Part shown: positions 36,952-45,735 of the stretch, in pieces
Position numbering within the stretch: position 1 is the first letter of the stretch
Layout of the letters: each line of letters starts with the position of its first letter
Assembly (NCBI GenBank): GCA_905210435.1
Contig: CAJLWO010000002.1
Location: 62,001-126,000 of the forward strand
Source: an uncultured Bacteroidales bacterium
GTDB lineage: Bacteria; Bacteroidota; Bacteroidia; Bacteroidales; Muribaculaceae
Direction: 5' to 3'
Length of the DNA: 64,000 nucleotides
Position numbers and translations under genes: made by a program
The notes under the pieces: model-generated
What the model was told of the DNA's origin: nothing
Seen by the model: the letters and a program-made list of their open reading frames with translations, nothing else
Database searches by the model: none

Positions 36952-37145
36952 TGTCGATTTTTAACGCTTATTATGATGAAGAGAAACCCAAATAACGAAT
37001 TTGCATTGACACGATTCAATGCGGTTTTGCTTAAGGTGCATAGACAGGAGCGAGGGCGTCCCGCCCTCGGGGTATTATTCTTACACGCTGAAAGTTTCCA
37101 AAGGGTGTTGCAAAACTATAATCAGCGGTCAAAAGTCACAGCGAA

Positions 37146-37240
37146 TTGTAGTGGCGCGATTCATCGCATCCGCGCTATGGCTATGATATTTAGTGCGTTA
37201 TGCCATCCGGATGCGGACGCGATGAACCGCGTCCCTACTA
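37146..37240. repeat. BIME-like palindromic repeat, copy 3
   Basis: TTGTAGTGGCGCGATTCATC, a core with TATGATATTTA and ATGCCATCCGG, and the inverted unit ending GCGTCCCTAC. Its right end abuts the 3' end of the leftward porin gene. The 36973-37243 spacer holds nothing else but a small GAGGGCGTCCCGCCCTC palindrome. Confidence 0.75.
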
Positions 37241-37243
37241 TGC

Positions 37244-38596
37244 TCAGAAGGAGAACTGGAAGAGGAGGTCGACACGGTTGGCGTGGTTGTGCTCGCCGTT
37301 GAAGTTATGACGCGAGCCTATCAGGTATTCGGCACCGACCTGCAGACGCGGCGACATATCCCAGAATATGTTGAATGCTCCGTAGAGTCCGTAACGATAG
37401 TCGGAACCTTCGACCTTATAGTCGGGGTAGTATCCGACGCGGCCCAATGCCGCGCAGGCATACACGCTCGGGGTGAAGTTGTATTTCAGACCGAAATTCA
37501 GTCCTAATGCCAGCGGGGCATAGAGCCGTCCGGGAGTCGTGCTGTCTGTCACAAGGTCGTAGGCGCCGATTGACATGTCGGCCATGTAGCTTTCATAGCC
37601 TTTGCCCGTGTTGACCATGCCGTAGATTGCGAGGCGGTTGAACGGATAGAACACCGTCGATGCCTGTATGCCCCACCCCGGCACCGTCTTGTGCTCGCCC
37701 GTCACAAGATTTTTATACGGAATCGAACGCATTATGCCTGACAGACGCACATGCTCGCCGTGGCCCCAGTTGTACTGGCCGAACACCGCAAGGTCGGGAA
37801 GATAGTCGTCGAGTTTCTTTGTAAAGACCCCGTCGGCATCGACCTGCGACTTCGGTATTTCAAGCGAAGCCGCCATCTCCCAGTGCCGGTTGAATTCATG
37901 CTGCCATCTCACCAGCAGGTCGGTATGGGAAGTTTTGCCGTTCTGCCCTCCCCCGTCGATAGTCGGAGCCTGCGCCTCCGGGTCGCTGAATGTTGTCGCG
38001 GCATATCCTACGGTCCAGTCGGAGATGGTCACATAAGCTTTTTTCAGCTTGAATATGACATTGTCGGGACCGGAGAAATCGCACTGTATATATCCGATAA
38101 TGTCGCCGAACACCGCACTGCGTCCTATGACCTTGAAAAATAATGCCGTACCCGCCGGAGTGCCGCCGATACGCCTTGTGCGGTCGGGGTCGCGGGGCAC
38201 AGGTATCATGTAGGGTACAAAACCGTTGACCGGTACAGAGCCGTCGAAATCGCCCCACGCGCGCATTCTTATGCATCCGCCGATACCCATGGCGAGCCTG
38301 GCGTCCTTGCTCATGAACAGGAAATATGGAGCGAGCGGGTCCTGAAAATGGCGGTATTGGTCGACATAGAATAACGCAAGGGTCTGCGCGACAGAATCAT
38401 CGGGAGCTTTCTCTCCATCGCCGACATATATGATTTTATGGCTTTGCTTGAGTCGCTCGGTCTTTATCTCATCGGCAGTCATGGTGTCGAGACCGGGCAG
38501 CGTATCACGCGGCACGACGGCATCGGCCACGGTGTCGGCTGCAATTGCCGAAGTGCACACCGCAAGCCCGAGCACAAGGTTAATAAATCTTCCCAT
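37244..38596 (-). CDS. DcaP-like outer-membrane porin
   Basis: A 450-residue outer-membrane protein with a signal peptide (LVLGLAVCTSAIAAD). Residues 60-95 hold a helical segment preceding the barrel, as in the DcaP trimeric porins. The barrel shows repeated aromatic strands such as AYVTISDWTVGYAATTFSDP and LAIYGMVNTGKGYES and ends LLFQFSF. The family allows uptake of small organic acids or sugars; the substrate here is unknown. The gene is monocistronic. Confidence 0.82.
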   Translation of the reverse strand: MGRFINLVLGLAVCTSAIAADTVADAVVPRDTLPGLDTMTADEIKTERLKQSHKIIYVGDGEKAPDDSVAQTLALFYVDQYRHFQDPLAPYFLFMSKDARLAMGIGGCIRMRAWGDFDGSVPVNGFVPYMIPVPRDPDRTRRIGGTPAGTALFFKVIGRSAVFGDIIGYIQCDFSGPDNVIFKLKKAYVTISDWTVGYAATTFSDPEAQAPTIDGGGQNGKTSHTDLLVRWQHEFNRHWEMAASLEIPKSQVDADGVFTKKLDDYLPDLAVFGQYNWGHGEHVRLSGIMRSIPYKNLVTGEHKTVPGWGIQASTVFYPFNRLAIYGMVNTGKGYESYMADMSIGAYDLVTDSTTPGRLYAPLALGLNFGLKYNFTPSVYACAALGRVGYYPDYKVEGSDYRYGLYGAFNIFWDMSPRLQVGAEYLIGSRHNFNGEHNHANRVDLLFQFSF

Positions 38597-38741
38597 AATG
38601 TAACTAAACAGTTAAAACGTTGACTTCAATATTGCCCTTAAGAGCTTGAAATATTAACAATCAGTAACTGTGGATGGTTGTCATTTAATTATAAATATCA
38701 CACCGGCCGATGCCATAACTATTTTTTACAACAAATTTTTG

Positions 38742-38749
38742 TAAATTTG
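38742..38749 (+). promoter_or_regulatory. Putative -7 box of metH
   Basis: TAAATTTG, 58 bases before the metH start. No good -33 box. The leader is far too short for a cobalamin riboswitch. Confidence 0.45.
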
Positions 38750-38807
38750 CGACAGATTAACAGCGTCACACCCATATATACTATCAAAATACAGACAACA
38801 CTTCAGG

Positions 38808-41800
38808 ATGACAAAATTTCCAATACGTTCACAACAGCTTGTCGACCTCGCCGGCGAGCGAATAATAATACTTGACGGTGCGTTCGGCACCATGCTGCAG
38901 AGCCTTAATCTTACGGAAGATGATTTCCGGGGTTCTCGTTTTAAATCACACGGCACCAACCTGCGCGGATGCAACGACGTGCTGTGTCTTACCTGTCCGC
39001 AGGCCGTTGCCGGCATTCACCGGCAATATCTCGAGGCGGGAGCCGACATAATAGAGACCAACTCGTTCAACGCCAATGCCATATCGCTTGCCGACTACGC
39101 CCTGTCGGAGTACGCGGCCGAAATCAACCTTGCCGCGGCTGAAATAGCCCGCGCTGAGGCCGACGGATACTTCAATGCAACAGGACACCGCGCCTATGTG
39201 GCCGGAAGCGTCGGGCCGACAAACAAATCGCTGACCATGGCCGTAACGCTCGACGATGACATAGACTGGGACACCATGGTCGCCGCCTACACCACCCAGA
39301 TGACCGCACTCATAAAAGGTGGCGCGGACCTGCTCATAATAGAGACAATCTTCGACACGCTCAACGCCAAAGCGGCTATCTACGCAGCCGAGACGGCTTT
39401 TGAGTCGACCGGAATCACTCTACCTGTAATCCTGTCGGTGACGCTGACCGAAAGCGGCCGCACTCTCTCGGGGCAGTCGCTCGAAGCGTTTGCGGCCACG
39501 GTGGCTCACGCCAATCCGTTTGCCGTGGGTCTCAACTGCGGATTCGGCATCGAGGGTATGGCCGCGCATATCGCCACGCTCCAGCCGCTTGTGCCGCGCG
39601 TATCGGTCTATGCCAATGCAGGCCTTCCCGACAAGCTGGGCCGCTACAACGAGACACCGCAGATGATGGCCGACGCCCTGCGCCCCATTCTTGAAGCCGG
39701 GCAGCTGAATATCGTAGGCGGATGCTGCGGCACCACTCCCGACCATATACGCGCCATAGCCAAGGAGGCATCGGCATATACACCGCGTCCGTACCGTAAG
39801 CCTGACGACACCCTCATTCTTGCCGGACTCGACAGACTTGCAATATCGCCGGAGACAAATTTCGTGAACGTAGGCGAACGCTGCAATGTGGCCGGCAGCC
39901 GCAAGTTCCTTCGTCTAATAAAGGAAAACAACTATGACGAAGCGCTCGAGATAGCCCGCACGCAGGTGGAAAAGGGAGCGCAGATTGTCGATGTCAACAT
40001 GGACGACGCGCTTCTCGACGCCAGCCAGTGCATCAGCAGGTTCATACGTCTGGCTCAGGTCGACCCCGACATAGCCGCTGTACCTGTGATGGTCGACTCA
40101 TCGGACTGGAACGTCATCCTCGCCGGACTCAAGACCATTCAAGGCAAGCCGGTAGTCAACTCAATATCGCTCAAGGTGGGCGAAGAGGCCTTCATAGAGC
40201 ACGCCAGAACGATACGCCGCTTCGGCGCAGCAATGGTGGTAATGGCATTCGACGAGGAGGGACAGGCCACATCGTTCGAACGTAAAACGGAGATATGCGC
40301 CCGCAGCTACCGGCTGCTCACTACCCGTGCCGGCGTACCGCCACAGGATATAATCTTCGACCCCAATATACTTTCAATCGCGACGGGAATACCCGAACAC
40401 AATCATTATGCCGTCGATTTCATCGAGGCAACGCGATGGATTAAGCAGAATCTGCCCGGAGCAAAGGTAAGCGGCGGATTGTCCAACCTGTCATTTTCAT
40501 TCCGCGGCAACAATCAGGTGCGCGAGGCCATGCATGCCATATTCCTGTCACACGCCATTCCGGCCGGCATGGACATGGCCATTGTCAACGCGGCTTCCCT
40601 CCCGTCGCCCGACGAGATTCCGCCGCGGCTGGCACAGCTCGTCGAGGATGTGATACTCGACAAAGATGACGATGCGGCCGACCGTCTTGTAGAGGAAGCA
40701 CAGCTCATACTGCAACAGAAAGCGGGCTCAGGCACAACGCCGCTCCAGCCGGCGGCCGAACTGACCTCGCTTCCGCCTGACGAAGCACTTACAACAGCGG
40801 TGGCGCGAGGCCTTTCAGGGAATCTCGACGCACTGGTAGGCGCCGCGCTGCAACAGGCCGGCTCGGCGGTCGAGGTTATCAACGGACCGCTTATGGCGGC
40901 GATGAACCTCGTGGGACAGCGTTTCGGCGAAGGAAAGATATTCCTGCCTCAGGTTGTGAAGAGCGCTTCGGCCATGAAAGCGGCCGTCGACATACTCACT
41001 CCGGTGATTGAAGCGGAGAAAGCCATGGGAAAATCTGACGCCGCCGTATCTCGCCCGAAGATGGTAATAGCGACAGTGAAAGGCGACGTGCACGACATCG
41101 GAAAAAATATCGTATCAGTCATAATGCGCTGCAACGGATATGATGTCATCGACCTCGGAGTCATGGTTCCGGCCGAGACCATTGTGGAACGTGCGCGGAG
41201 CGAAAATGCCGACATAGTCGGTCTGTCGGGGCTGATTACCCCGTCGCTCGAGGAGATGTGCAACGTGGCACGGCTCATGGAGCGCACCGGCCTGACAATG
41301 CCTCTCTTTATCGGGGGCGCAACGACATCCGACCTCCACACGGCCATAAAGATAGCTCCGCTCTATTCTTCGTCGGTAGTTCACACGCGCGACGCGGCGC
41401 AGATGCCGGGACGTGTAAAGGAATTCATCGACCCGGCCACGGCCGACGAAGCCGGACGGCAGTTGCTTGACGAGCAGGAACGGTTGCGCAATGCATCGGA
41501 CGCTCCGGTGCGCATGCTGTCGCTCGCCGAAGCACGTGCCCTCAGGCCGCATGCAGCTCCGGGACACACGGTAACGGAACGCATCTCGCCGAAACCGTTC
41601 TCTTACGAATGGGACATCGACACGCTCCGCCCGCTAATCAACTGGCGTGCATTCCTTGCCGCGTGGAAGCTCGACGCTTCCCTTGCGTCACTTGCCCCCG
41701 ACGCCCGCAACGCCGGCCCAGGTCACAACATATCAAAAGCTCCGTCGTCGCAGAAACAGGCCAAAGCGATAGAGGCGCGCCGCCTGCTCAAAGACGCCGA

Positions 41801-42500
41801 CGACGTACTCGCCTCCCTTGCCGCGAAAGGCCTCGGGGTAAAGGCCATAGTTGACTGCCGCCCTGCCTGCTCCACTCACGACGACGAGATACTGATTTCG
41901 GCTGAGAGCGGCCGATTCGCTATCCCGACACTGAGGCAGCAGCTCGACGACAACGGACAGCCCCGCGTGGCACTATCCGATTTCATAAATCCTGCGGCGC
42001 CCGATGGCTCGCCCGATGATTTTACGGGTATTTTCGCCGTCTCGACCGGTGCGAAAATACAACAGCTGATTGACGATGTAGCCACTACGGATGAATACAT
42101 GGGACTTGTGTACCGCACTGTCGCCGACCGTCTCGCCGAAGCCGCAACCGAGGCCACACACCGGCAGGCGCTCCATGACTGGGGGTATACCGACGGCGAT
42201 GTCAACCTCTCCGACCTCGAAATCGAGATGCAGTCGATACGCCCCGCTGTCGGCTATCCGTCGCTGCCCGACCAGTCGCTTGTATTCATAATCGACCGGA
42301 TACTCGATTTAAAGAGAATAGAACTTGTGCCGACCGAAAGCGGAGCGTTGAATCCCCCCGCCTCGACCGCCGGACTGATAATCCTCAATCCGAAATCGCA
42401 CTACTTTATCCTCGGAAAGATTGGCGACGACCAGCGCAATGACTATCTGTCGCGCCATCCGCTCGGCCGTCCCGACCGGGCCCGTTTCCTGCCCCAATAG
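38808..42500 (+). CDS. metH: Cobalamin-dependent methionine synthase
   Basis: A 1230-residue enzyme that transfers the methyl group of methyl-tetrahydrofolate to homocysteine through B12. Domains are homocysteine binding (1 to about 330; zinc Cys in LNCGFG and GGCCGTTPDH), pterin binding (about 340-620), the B12 cap and domain (KGDVHDIGKNI near 760 supplies the cobalt-ligating His) and the activation domain at the end (RPAVGYPSLPDQS, SAM binding). All four modules are present, so the enzyme can be reactivated. Confidence 0.97.
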   Translation: MTKFPIRSQQLVDLAGERIIILDGAFGTMLQSLNLTEDDFRGSRFKSHGTNLRGCNDVLCLTCPQAVAGIHRQYLEAGADIIETNSFNANAISLADYALSEYAAEINLAAAEIARAEADGYFNATGHRAYVAGSVGPTNKSLTMAVTLDDDIDWDTMVAAYTTQMTALIKGGADLLIIETIFDTLNAKAAIYAAETAFESTGITLPVILSVTLTESGRTLSGQSLEAFAATVAHANPFAVGLNCGFGIEGMAAHIATLQPLVPRVSVYANAGLPDKLGRYNETPQMMADALRPILEAGQLNIVGGCCGTTPDHIRAIAKEASAYTPRPYRKPDDTLILAGLDRLAISPETNFVNVGERCNVAGSRKFLRLIKENNYDEALEIARTQVEKGAQIVDVNMDDALLDASQCISRFIRLAQVDPDIAAVPVMVDSSDWNVILAGLKTIQGKPVVNSISLKVGEEAFIEHARTIRRFGAAMVVMAFDEEGQATSFERKTEICARSYRLLTTRAGVPPQDIIFDPNILSIATGIPEHNHYAVDFIEATRWIKQNLPGAKVSGGLSNLSFSFRGNNQVREAMHAIFLSHAIPAGMDMAIVNAASLPSPDEIPPRLAQLVEDVILDKDDDAADRLVEEAQLILQQKAGSGTTPLQPAAELTSLPPDEALTTAVARGLSGNLDALVGAALQQAGSAVEVINGPLMAAMNLVGQRFGEGKIFLPQVVKSASAMKAAVDILTPVIEAEKAMGKSDAAVSRPKMVIATVKGDVHDIGKNIVSVIMRCNGYDVIDLGVMVPAETIVERARSENADIVGLSGLITPSLEEMCNVARLMERTGLTMPLFIGGATTSDLHTAIKIAPLYSSSVVHTRDAAQMPGRVKEFIDPATADEAGRQLLDEQERLRNASDAPVRMLSLAEARALRPHAAPGHTVTERISPKPFSYEWDIDTLRPLINWRAFLAAWKLDASLASLAPDARNAGPGHNISKAPSSQKQAKAIEARRLLKDADDVLASLAAKGLGVKAIVDCRPACSTHDDEILISAESGRFAIPTLRQQLDDNGQPRVALSDFINPAAPDGSPDDFTGIFAVSTGAKIQQLIDDVATTDEYMGLVYRTVADRLAEAATEATHRQALHDWGYTDGDVNLSDLEIEMQSIRPAVGYPSLPDQSLVFIIDRILDLKRIELVPTESGALNPPASTAGLIILNPKSHYFILGKIGDDQRNDYLSRHPLGRPDRARFLPQ

Positions 42501-42549
42501 AATAAAACGGGCATAAGTTACTTAAAATAGCGCTTACAATCAAAAAATA

Positions 42550-42581
42550 TTTGCACAATACCGATTAAAAGCGTACCTTTG
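42550..42581 (+). promoter_or_regulatory. Promoter of tRNA-Arg
   Basis: TTTG (42550-42553), 20 bases, TACCTTTG (42574-42581). The transcript would begin near 42588. Confidence 0.75.
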
Positions 42582-42601
42582 CAAAGCAATAAACCAAGGT
42601 A

Positions 42602-42675
42602 GGTCCGGTAGCTCAGCTGGATAGAGCATCTGCCTTCTAAGCAGACGGTCATGCGTTCGAGTCGCATCCGGATCA
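42602..42675 (+). tRNA. tRNA-Arg (anticodon TCT)
   Basis: A 74-base tRNA with acceptor arms GGTCCGG / CCGGATC and discriminator A. The anticodon stem is TCTGC/GCAGA around loop CTTCTAA, and the T arm contains GTTCGAGTC. CCA is not encoded. An integrase lies 394 bases downstream on the same strand, so the 3' half of this tRNA is the likely attachment site of the following element. Confidence 0.95.
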
Positions 42676-42700
42676 CTTAAGGGTCAACACCCAAATACCA

Positions 42701-42732
42701 CGGAGCCTCCCAGTCGGGAGGCTCTTTTCGTA
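42701..42732 (+). terminator. Terminator after tRNA-Arg
   Basis: Perfect stem GAGCCTCCC / GGGAGGCTC with a short loop, then TTTTCG. Confidence 0.8.
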
Positions 42733-42801
42733 TATATGCCCTTGATTTCAAGCAGTTAGCCATTTTAGCAATCCCCTATTGTTAAGGAAGTTAAAAATCT
42801 C

Positions 42802-42863
42802 TGTGCTAAATTTTCCCGGTACTTTTTAGCAGTTGTTAGAACCGATTTAGCACATTAACTTTG
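42802..42863 (+). promoter_or_regulatory. int: Integrase promoter with overlapping operator
   Basis: The promoter is TTG (42833-42835), 20 bases, TAACTTTG (42856-42863). A perfect 10-bp inverted repeat, TGTGCTAAAT (42802-42811) and ATTTAGCACA (42845-42854), puts its right arm between the -33 and -7 boxes. Further TTTAGCA copies lie nearby. This is the expected layout of a repressor or recombination-factor site. The leader to int is about 200 bases and contains the GGTACA repeats. Confidence 0.65.
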
Positions 42864-42893
42864 CATCAGAATAACAATGATTCTCCCCGAAAA

Positions 42894-43030
42894 GTACCGC
42901 AAATGTACCGGGAACGCATGAAACACTTTCCTCGTGTGTTTCAGCACGTTACGAGGACCCGATAAATTTTGGTACACGCTTCGGTACACCGCCGGGTACA
43001 CTCCGGTACATATTTTCGGCAGGTGTACCG
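42894..43030. repeat. GGTACA iterons between the tRNA and the integrase
   Basis: Direct copies of GGTACA start at 42971, 42983, 42995 and 43005, spaced 12, 12 and 10 bases, about one helical turn. Inverted copies (TGTACC) lie at 42904 and 43024, and a weaker GTACC at 42894. A matching CCCGGTAC is at about 42816. Arm-type integrase binding sites are the simplest reading. Confidence 0.65.
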
Positions 43031-43068
43031 GGATTTTCGGAGACAAGAACTTCAAAATTCTTTAACAA

Positions 43069-44202
43069 ATGGCAACATCAAACCCACAAGTCAGAATAAT
43101 ATACGACAGACGCAAACGCGCGTCCTCTACCGTCAAGGGGACTGTCGAAATCGAGGTAGCCTCCAACGGCGACCGTCTGCGCCTTTCTACAGGCGTAAGC
43201 GTCCTACGTCAGCAATGGAAAGGCGGCTCTGTAATCAACCACCCCAAGGCTCCCGAACTGAATCAGCAAATCCGTGATATGTACGATGACATCTTCGACC
43301 GCCTCACCACTATGGTAAAGGCCGGAGTAATCGACTTAAACCTGCTCAAAGGTACGCGCAAAAGAGCCGTTGACGAAAGCAACGACTTTCTCGCTTGGCT
43401 CGAAAAGCGCATTATGCTGCGCGGCGTAACAGAGTCCACACGTCGGCAGCATCTTGTCATGCACCGATGCCTGAAAGAGTTCGGTCAAATCCGCACCTTC
43501 GAGGATTTGACAACCCGCAACATCAAGCTATGGGACGATTATATCCGCACCAAGGTAACAGCACAGTCATCAGTACACGGTTATCACAAACGCCTGAAAC
43601 CGTACATACAGGAAGCCCTGCAACTCAATCTCATCGCCCGTAATCCTTACGAGACAATGCGCATACCGCGTGGACGCTCCGAGGGCATCAAATTCCTCAC
43701 AGAAGAAGAACGCGACCGTATAGCTGCTCTGGAATGTTACGGCCCGGTTGAGAAAGTCCGCGATATGTTCATCTTCGCCTGCTACACGGGGCTTTCGTAC
43801 TCTGACCTTGTCAAGATACGCAAGGAGGACATCATCAAGCAGGGCGACGATTACTGCATCAAGGACAAACGACTGAAAACTAACGTACCTTATACCATAG
43901 TTCTTTTGCCTCAGGCAATGGATATACTTCGCAAGTACAATTACTGTCTGAACCTGATGAGTAACCAAAAGTGCAACGAGAACCTTAAGCTCATCGCCCA
44001 CATGGCCGACATTCACCTTAATTTGACCATGCACGTCGGACGCCACACTTTCGCCACCTGGGCGCTCAGCAAAGGCGTAGGCATCGAGACGGTCAGCAAG
44101 ATGCTTGCTCATACCAACGTTACCATGACGGAAAAATACGCCAAAGTACTCCAAACATCGGTATATCAAGGCTTCGATACACTCAAAAGAGCAGCACTCT
44201 GA
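43069..44202 (+). CDS. int: Tyrosine recombinase (integrase)
   Basis: A 377-residue tyrosine recombinase that would integrate and excise the element. The N-terminal arm-binding domain covers residues 1-100, the SAM-like core-binding domain about 105-200 (FLAWLEKRIMLRGVTESTRR) and the catalytic domain the rest. Visible catalytic residues are His322 and Arg325 in HVGRHTFATWA, His348 in MLAHTN and the nucleophile Tyr357 in TEKYAKV. The position of the first catalytic Arg, in TGLSYSDL near residue 243, is a Ser. A Ser here is also reported for the CTnDOT integrase, so the protein is probably active. It ends at a bidirectional hairpin. Confidence 0.93.
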   Translation: MATSNPQVRIIYDRRKRASSTVKGTVEIEVASNGDRLRLSTGVSVLRQQWKGGSVINHPKAPELNQQIRDMYDDIFDRLTTMVKAGVIDLNLLKGTRKRAVDESNDFLAWLEKRIMLRGVTESTRRQHLVMHRCLKEFGQIRTFEDLTTRNIKLWDDYIRTKVTAQSSVHGYHKRLKPYIQEALQLNLIARNPYETMRIPRGRSEGIKFLTEEERDRIAALECYGPVEKVRDMFIFACYTGLSYSDLVKIRKEDIIKQGDDYCIKDKRLKTNVPYTIVLLPQAMDILRKYNYCLNLMSNQKCNENLKLIAHMADIHLNLTMHVGRHTFATWALSKGVGIETVSKMLAHTNVTMTEKYAKVLQTSVYQGFDTLKRAAL

Positions 44203-44219
44203 ACGGCTGCAAGTGCATA

Positions 44220-44256
44220 AAGGCGCTCGGATCGACACTTTCGGTCCGGGCGCTTT
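44220..44256. terminator. Bidirectional terminator between int and the repressor gene
   Basis: Stem GCGCTCGGATCGA / TCGGTCCGGGCGC (with G:T pairs) flanked by A-rich and T-rich ends. Confidence 0.7.
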
Positions 44257-44258
44257 TC

Positions 44259-44708
44259 TTATATCTCCACCATCAGTTTCTCCCTAAGTTCCGACACTTC
44301 GGCTCTCAATGCCGCTATCTCACCCATCAGAGCCTTATGCTCCGCCTCTATCTTTTCAAGATAGTTTGTCATAAATCCGATTGTCTTTGTCTGCCCGTCA
44401 ATAATGCGCACCAATGTGTGCATATCCAGTTGCTCCTGCTTCTTCGACACCGTAGCTTCCTCCTTAACTTCGTCTGAAAGCATTTCCCCTGCGCCGCTAA
44501 TCAACCAGTCAATTCTCAGTCTGGGATTCAACGAACACAGCCTCTCGACGAACCGGTTGCTCAGCTTGTCGTGCCGGTTCAATATCGTAGACATCACACA
44601 AGGATTGTATCCCATTTTTACAGCCGCATCCTTCTGCGACAGAATGACGCGCTGTTCCTTGAGCCAAGCAAGTGCTTCTTTGGCTCTATTTCGTATTTCC
44701 TCATCCAT
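44259..44708 (-). CDS. Phage-type HTH repressor-like protein
   Basis: A 149-residue protein. The N-terminal HTH region reads LSQKDAAVKMGYNPCVMSTILNR, followed by LSNRFVERLC and PRLRIDWLISGAGEM, a pattern seen in Bacteroidetes phage repressors. Residues 100-149 form a coiled coil (YLEKIEAEHKALMGEIAALR..) for oligomerisation. It is divergent from the small-gene operon that leads to the primase, as a CI-like repressor would be. No peptidase domain is seen, so it would not be cleaved by itself on DNA damage. Confidence 0.75.
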   Translation of the reverse strand: MDEEIRNRAKEALAWLKEQRVILSQKDAAVKMGYNPCVMSTILNRHDKLSNRFVERLCSLNPRLRIDWLISGAGEMLSDEVKEEATVSKKQEQLDMHTLVRIIDGQTKTIGFMTNYLEKIEAEHKALMGEIAALRAEVSELREKLMVEI

Positions 44709-44910
44709 TGGGACAGTTGGCTATTTAGGTTTATGTTTATGTTTTTACGAGGTTTCTTAAAAGGAGTTTGTGATTGTAAAGTTTAGCATAAACTATTCGT
44801 TTTGTGTGTTTATATGCTACTAAATTTGCCTAACAAACTCAAATGCAAAGATAATAAATTCCTTCTTTGTTTAGAGTTTATACGATTAATAAAATCCAAA
44901 TTTTCTATTT
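44709..44910. promoter_or_regulatory. Divergent control region of the element
   Basis: About 200 bases between the repressor-like gene and the rightward operon. TAAATTTG at 44821-44828 is a plausible rightward -7 box. AGCATAAAC and GTTTATATGCT (about 44786-44818) form an imperfect inverted repeat just upstream, a candidate operator. No leftward box is convincing. Confidence 0.45.
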
Positions 44911-45201
44911 ATGGCAGATGAAACTCATATAAACGCCAGGCTCCGTAAAATTGAAAAATCAGTCGAAGGCATACGCTCAATGATGGAGGACTTCATAGAG
45001 AGCGCCAAAATCCCTGACCGAATAATCGGCACAACAGAGGCGGCAGAATATCTCGGCATCAGCCCCTCGAAAGTCTGCGAAGAAATCAGGGCCGGTAATC
45101 TTCCGGCGGAAAAAGGACCGAGAAGTTACAAAATATCATTACGCACAGTTATGGAGCGAGTCGGAATAACCGACATTCGCGCCTTTCAAAAAAAAAGCTG
45201 A
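44911..45201 (+). CDS. Small HTH (excisionase-like) protein
   Basis: A 96-residue protein. Residues 1-35 are helical and charged. A MerR/excisionase-type winged helix follows (GTTEAAEYLGISPSKVCEEIRAGNLPAEKG, then YKISLRTVMERVG). Such HTH_17 proteins act as recombination directionality factors or regulators. It is the first gene of the rightward operon opposite the repressor. Confidence 0.75.
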   Translation: MADETHINARLRKIEKSVEGIRSMMEDFIESAKIPDRIIGTTEAAEYLGISPSKVCEEIRAGNLPAEKGPRSYKISLRTVMERVGITDIRAFQKKS

Positions 45202-45230
45202 CAGACGTAATCCTAAGCCCCGATTATGCT

Positions 45231-45473
45231 ATGACAACGTATGAAATCCGAGAAATCGAATCGAAGCGTTTGCGCGAGTACCTGCAAACGCTTTCCACTA
45301 CCGAGCATCGCTTTTTCGTGAGCGATGTAATGGAGAAATGCGGACGCCAAATGTCGAAAAAGACATTTTACAACTGGAAATACGGCATGTGCCGAATTCC
45401 GCTGTTCGCAAAGAAAATCATTGAAGAAGTGGCCGGTACCACAATCTTCATCTGGACTGACGAATTCAAATAA
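45231..45473 (+). CDS. Small protein, paralogue A
   Basis: An 80-residue protein of unknown function. Its C-terminal half, YNWKYGMCRIPLFAKKIIEE, is clearly related to the protein at 45736-45978 (YSWKYMCCRIPTYAKEIIEM). The shared part looks like a small helix-turn-helix fold. It is in tight succession with its neighbours in the early operon. Confidence 0.65.
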   Translation: MTTYEIREIESKRLREYLQTLSTTEHRFFVSDVMEKCGRQMSKKTFYNWKYGMCRIPLFAKKIIEEVAGTTIFIWTDEFK

Positions 45474-45493
45474 CACTCAAAATCTATCTGAAT

Positions 45494-45733
45494 ATGAACG
45501 TAAAAGAAGAACTGATACAGGTAATGGGACATATCGCAGAGCAGTTCCATACCGACCGCATAGCGGTGATTGTTTGCTGCGAGGGCGAGCCGCAGTGGTG
45601 CTCGATGATGGGCTTCCGTCAGCCGTATGGCCCCGTCGGCACCATCGCTACTGTTATCTCCACCGGCGAGGTAATCGACGCTGTGGTTGCCTTTGCCTAC
45701 GAAATGTCCAACTCTAAAGCGAAAGGAGTATAG
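45494..45733 (+). CDS. Small conserved-type protein of unknown function
   Basis: A 79-residue protein (MNVKEELIQVMGHIAEQF, then IAVIVCCEGEPQWCSMMGF). It is mixed alpha/beta with several Cys but no metal motif. I do not recognise a family. It lies between the two paralogous small proteins and ends 2 bases before the second one. Confidence 0.6.
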   Translation: MNVKEELIQVMGHIAEQFHTDRIAVIVCCEGEPQWCSMMGFRQPYGPVGTIATVISTGEVIDAVVAFAYEMSNSKAKGV

Positions 45734-45735
45734 CC

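Noticed and set aside
38640..38807. Cobalamin riboswitch before metH
   Set aside because: The leader after the -7 box is only about 50 bases and I saw no B12-box sequence.
42894..43030. GGTACA repeats as a CRISPR array
   Set aside because: Repeats are only 6 bases with 10-12 base spacing and occur in both orientations; no cas genes nearby.
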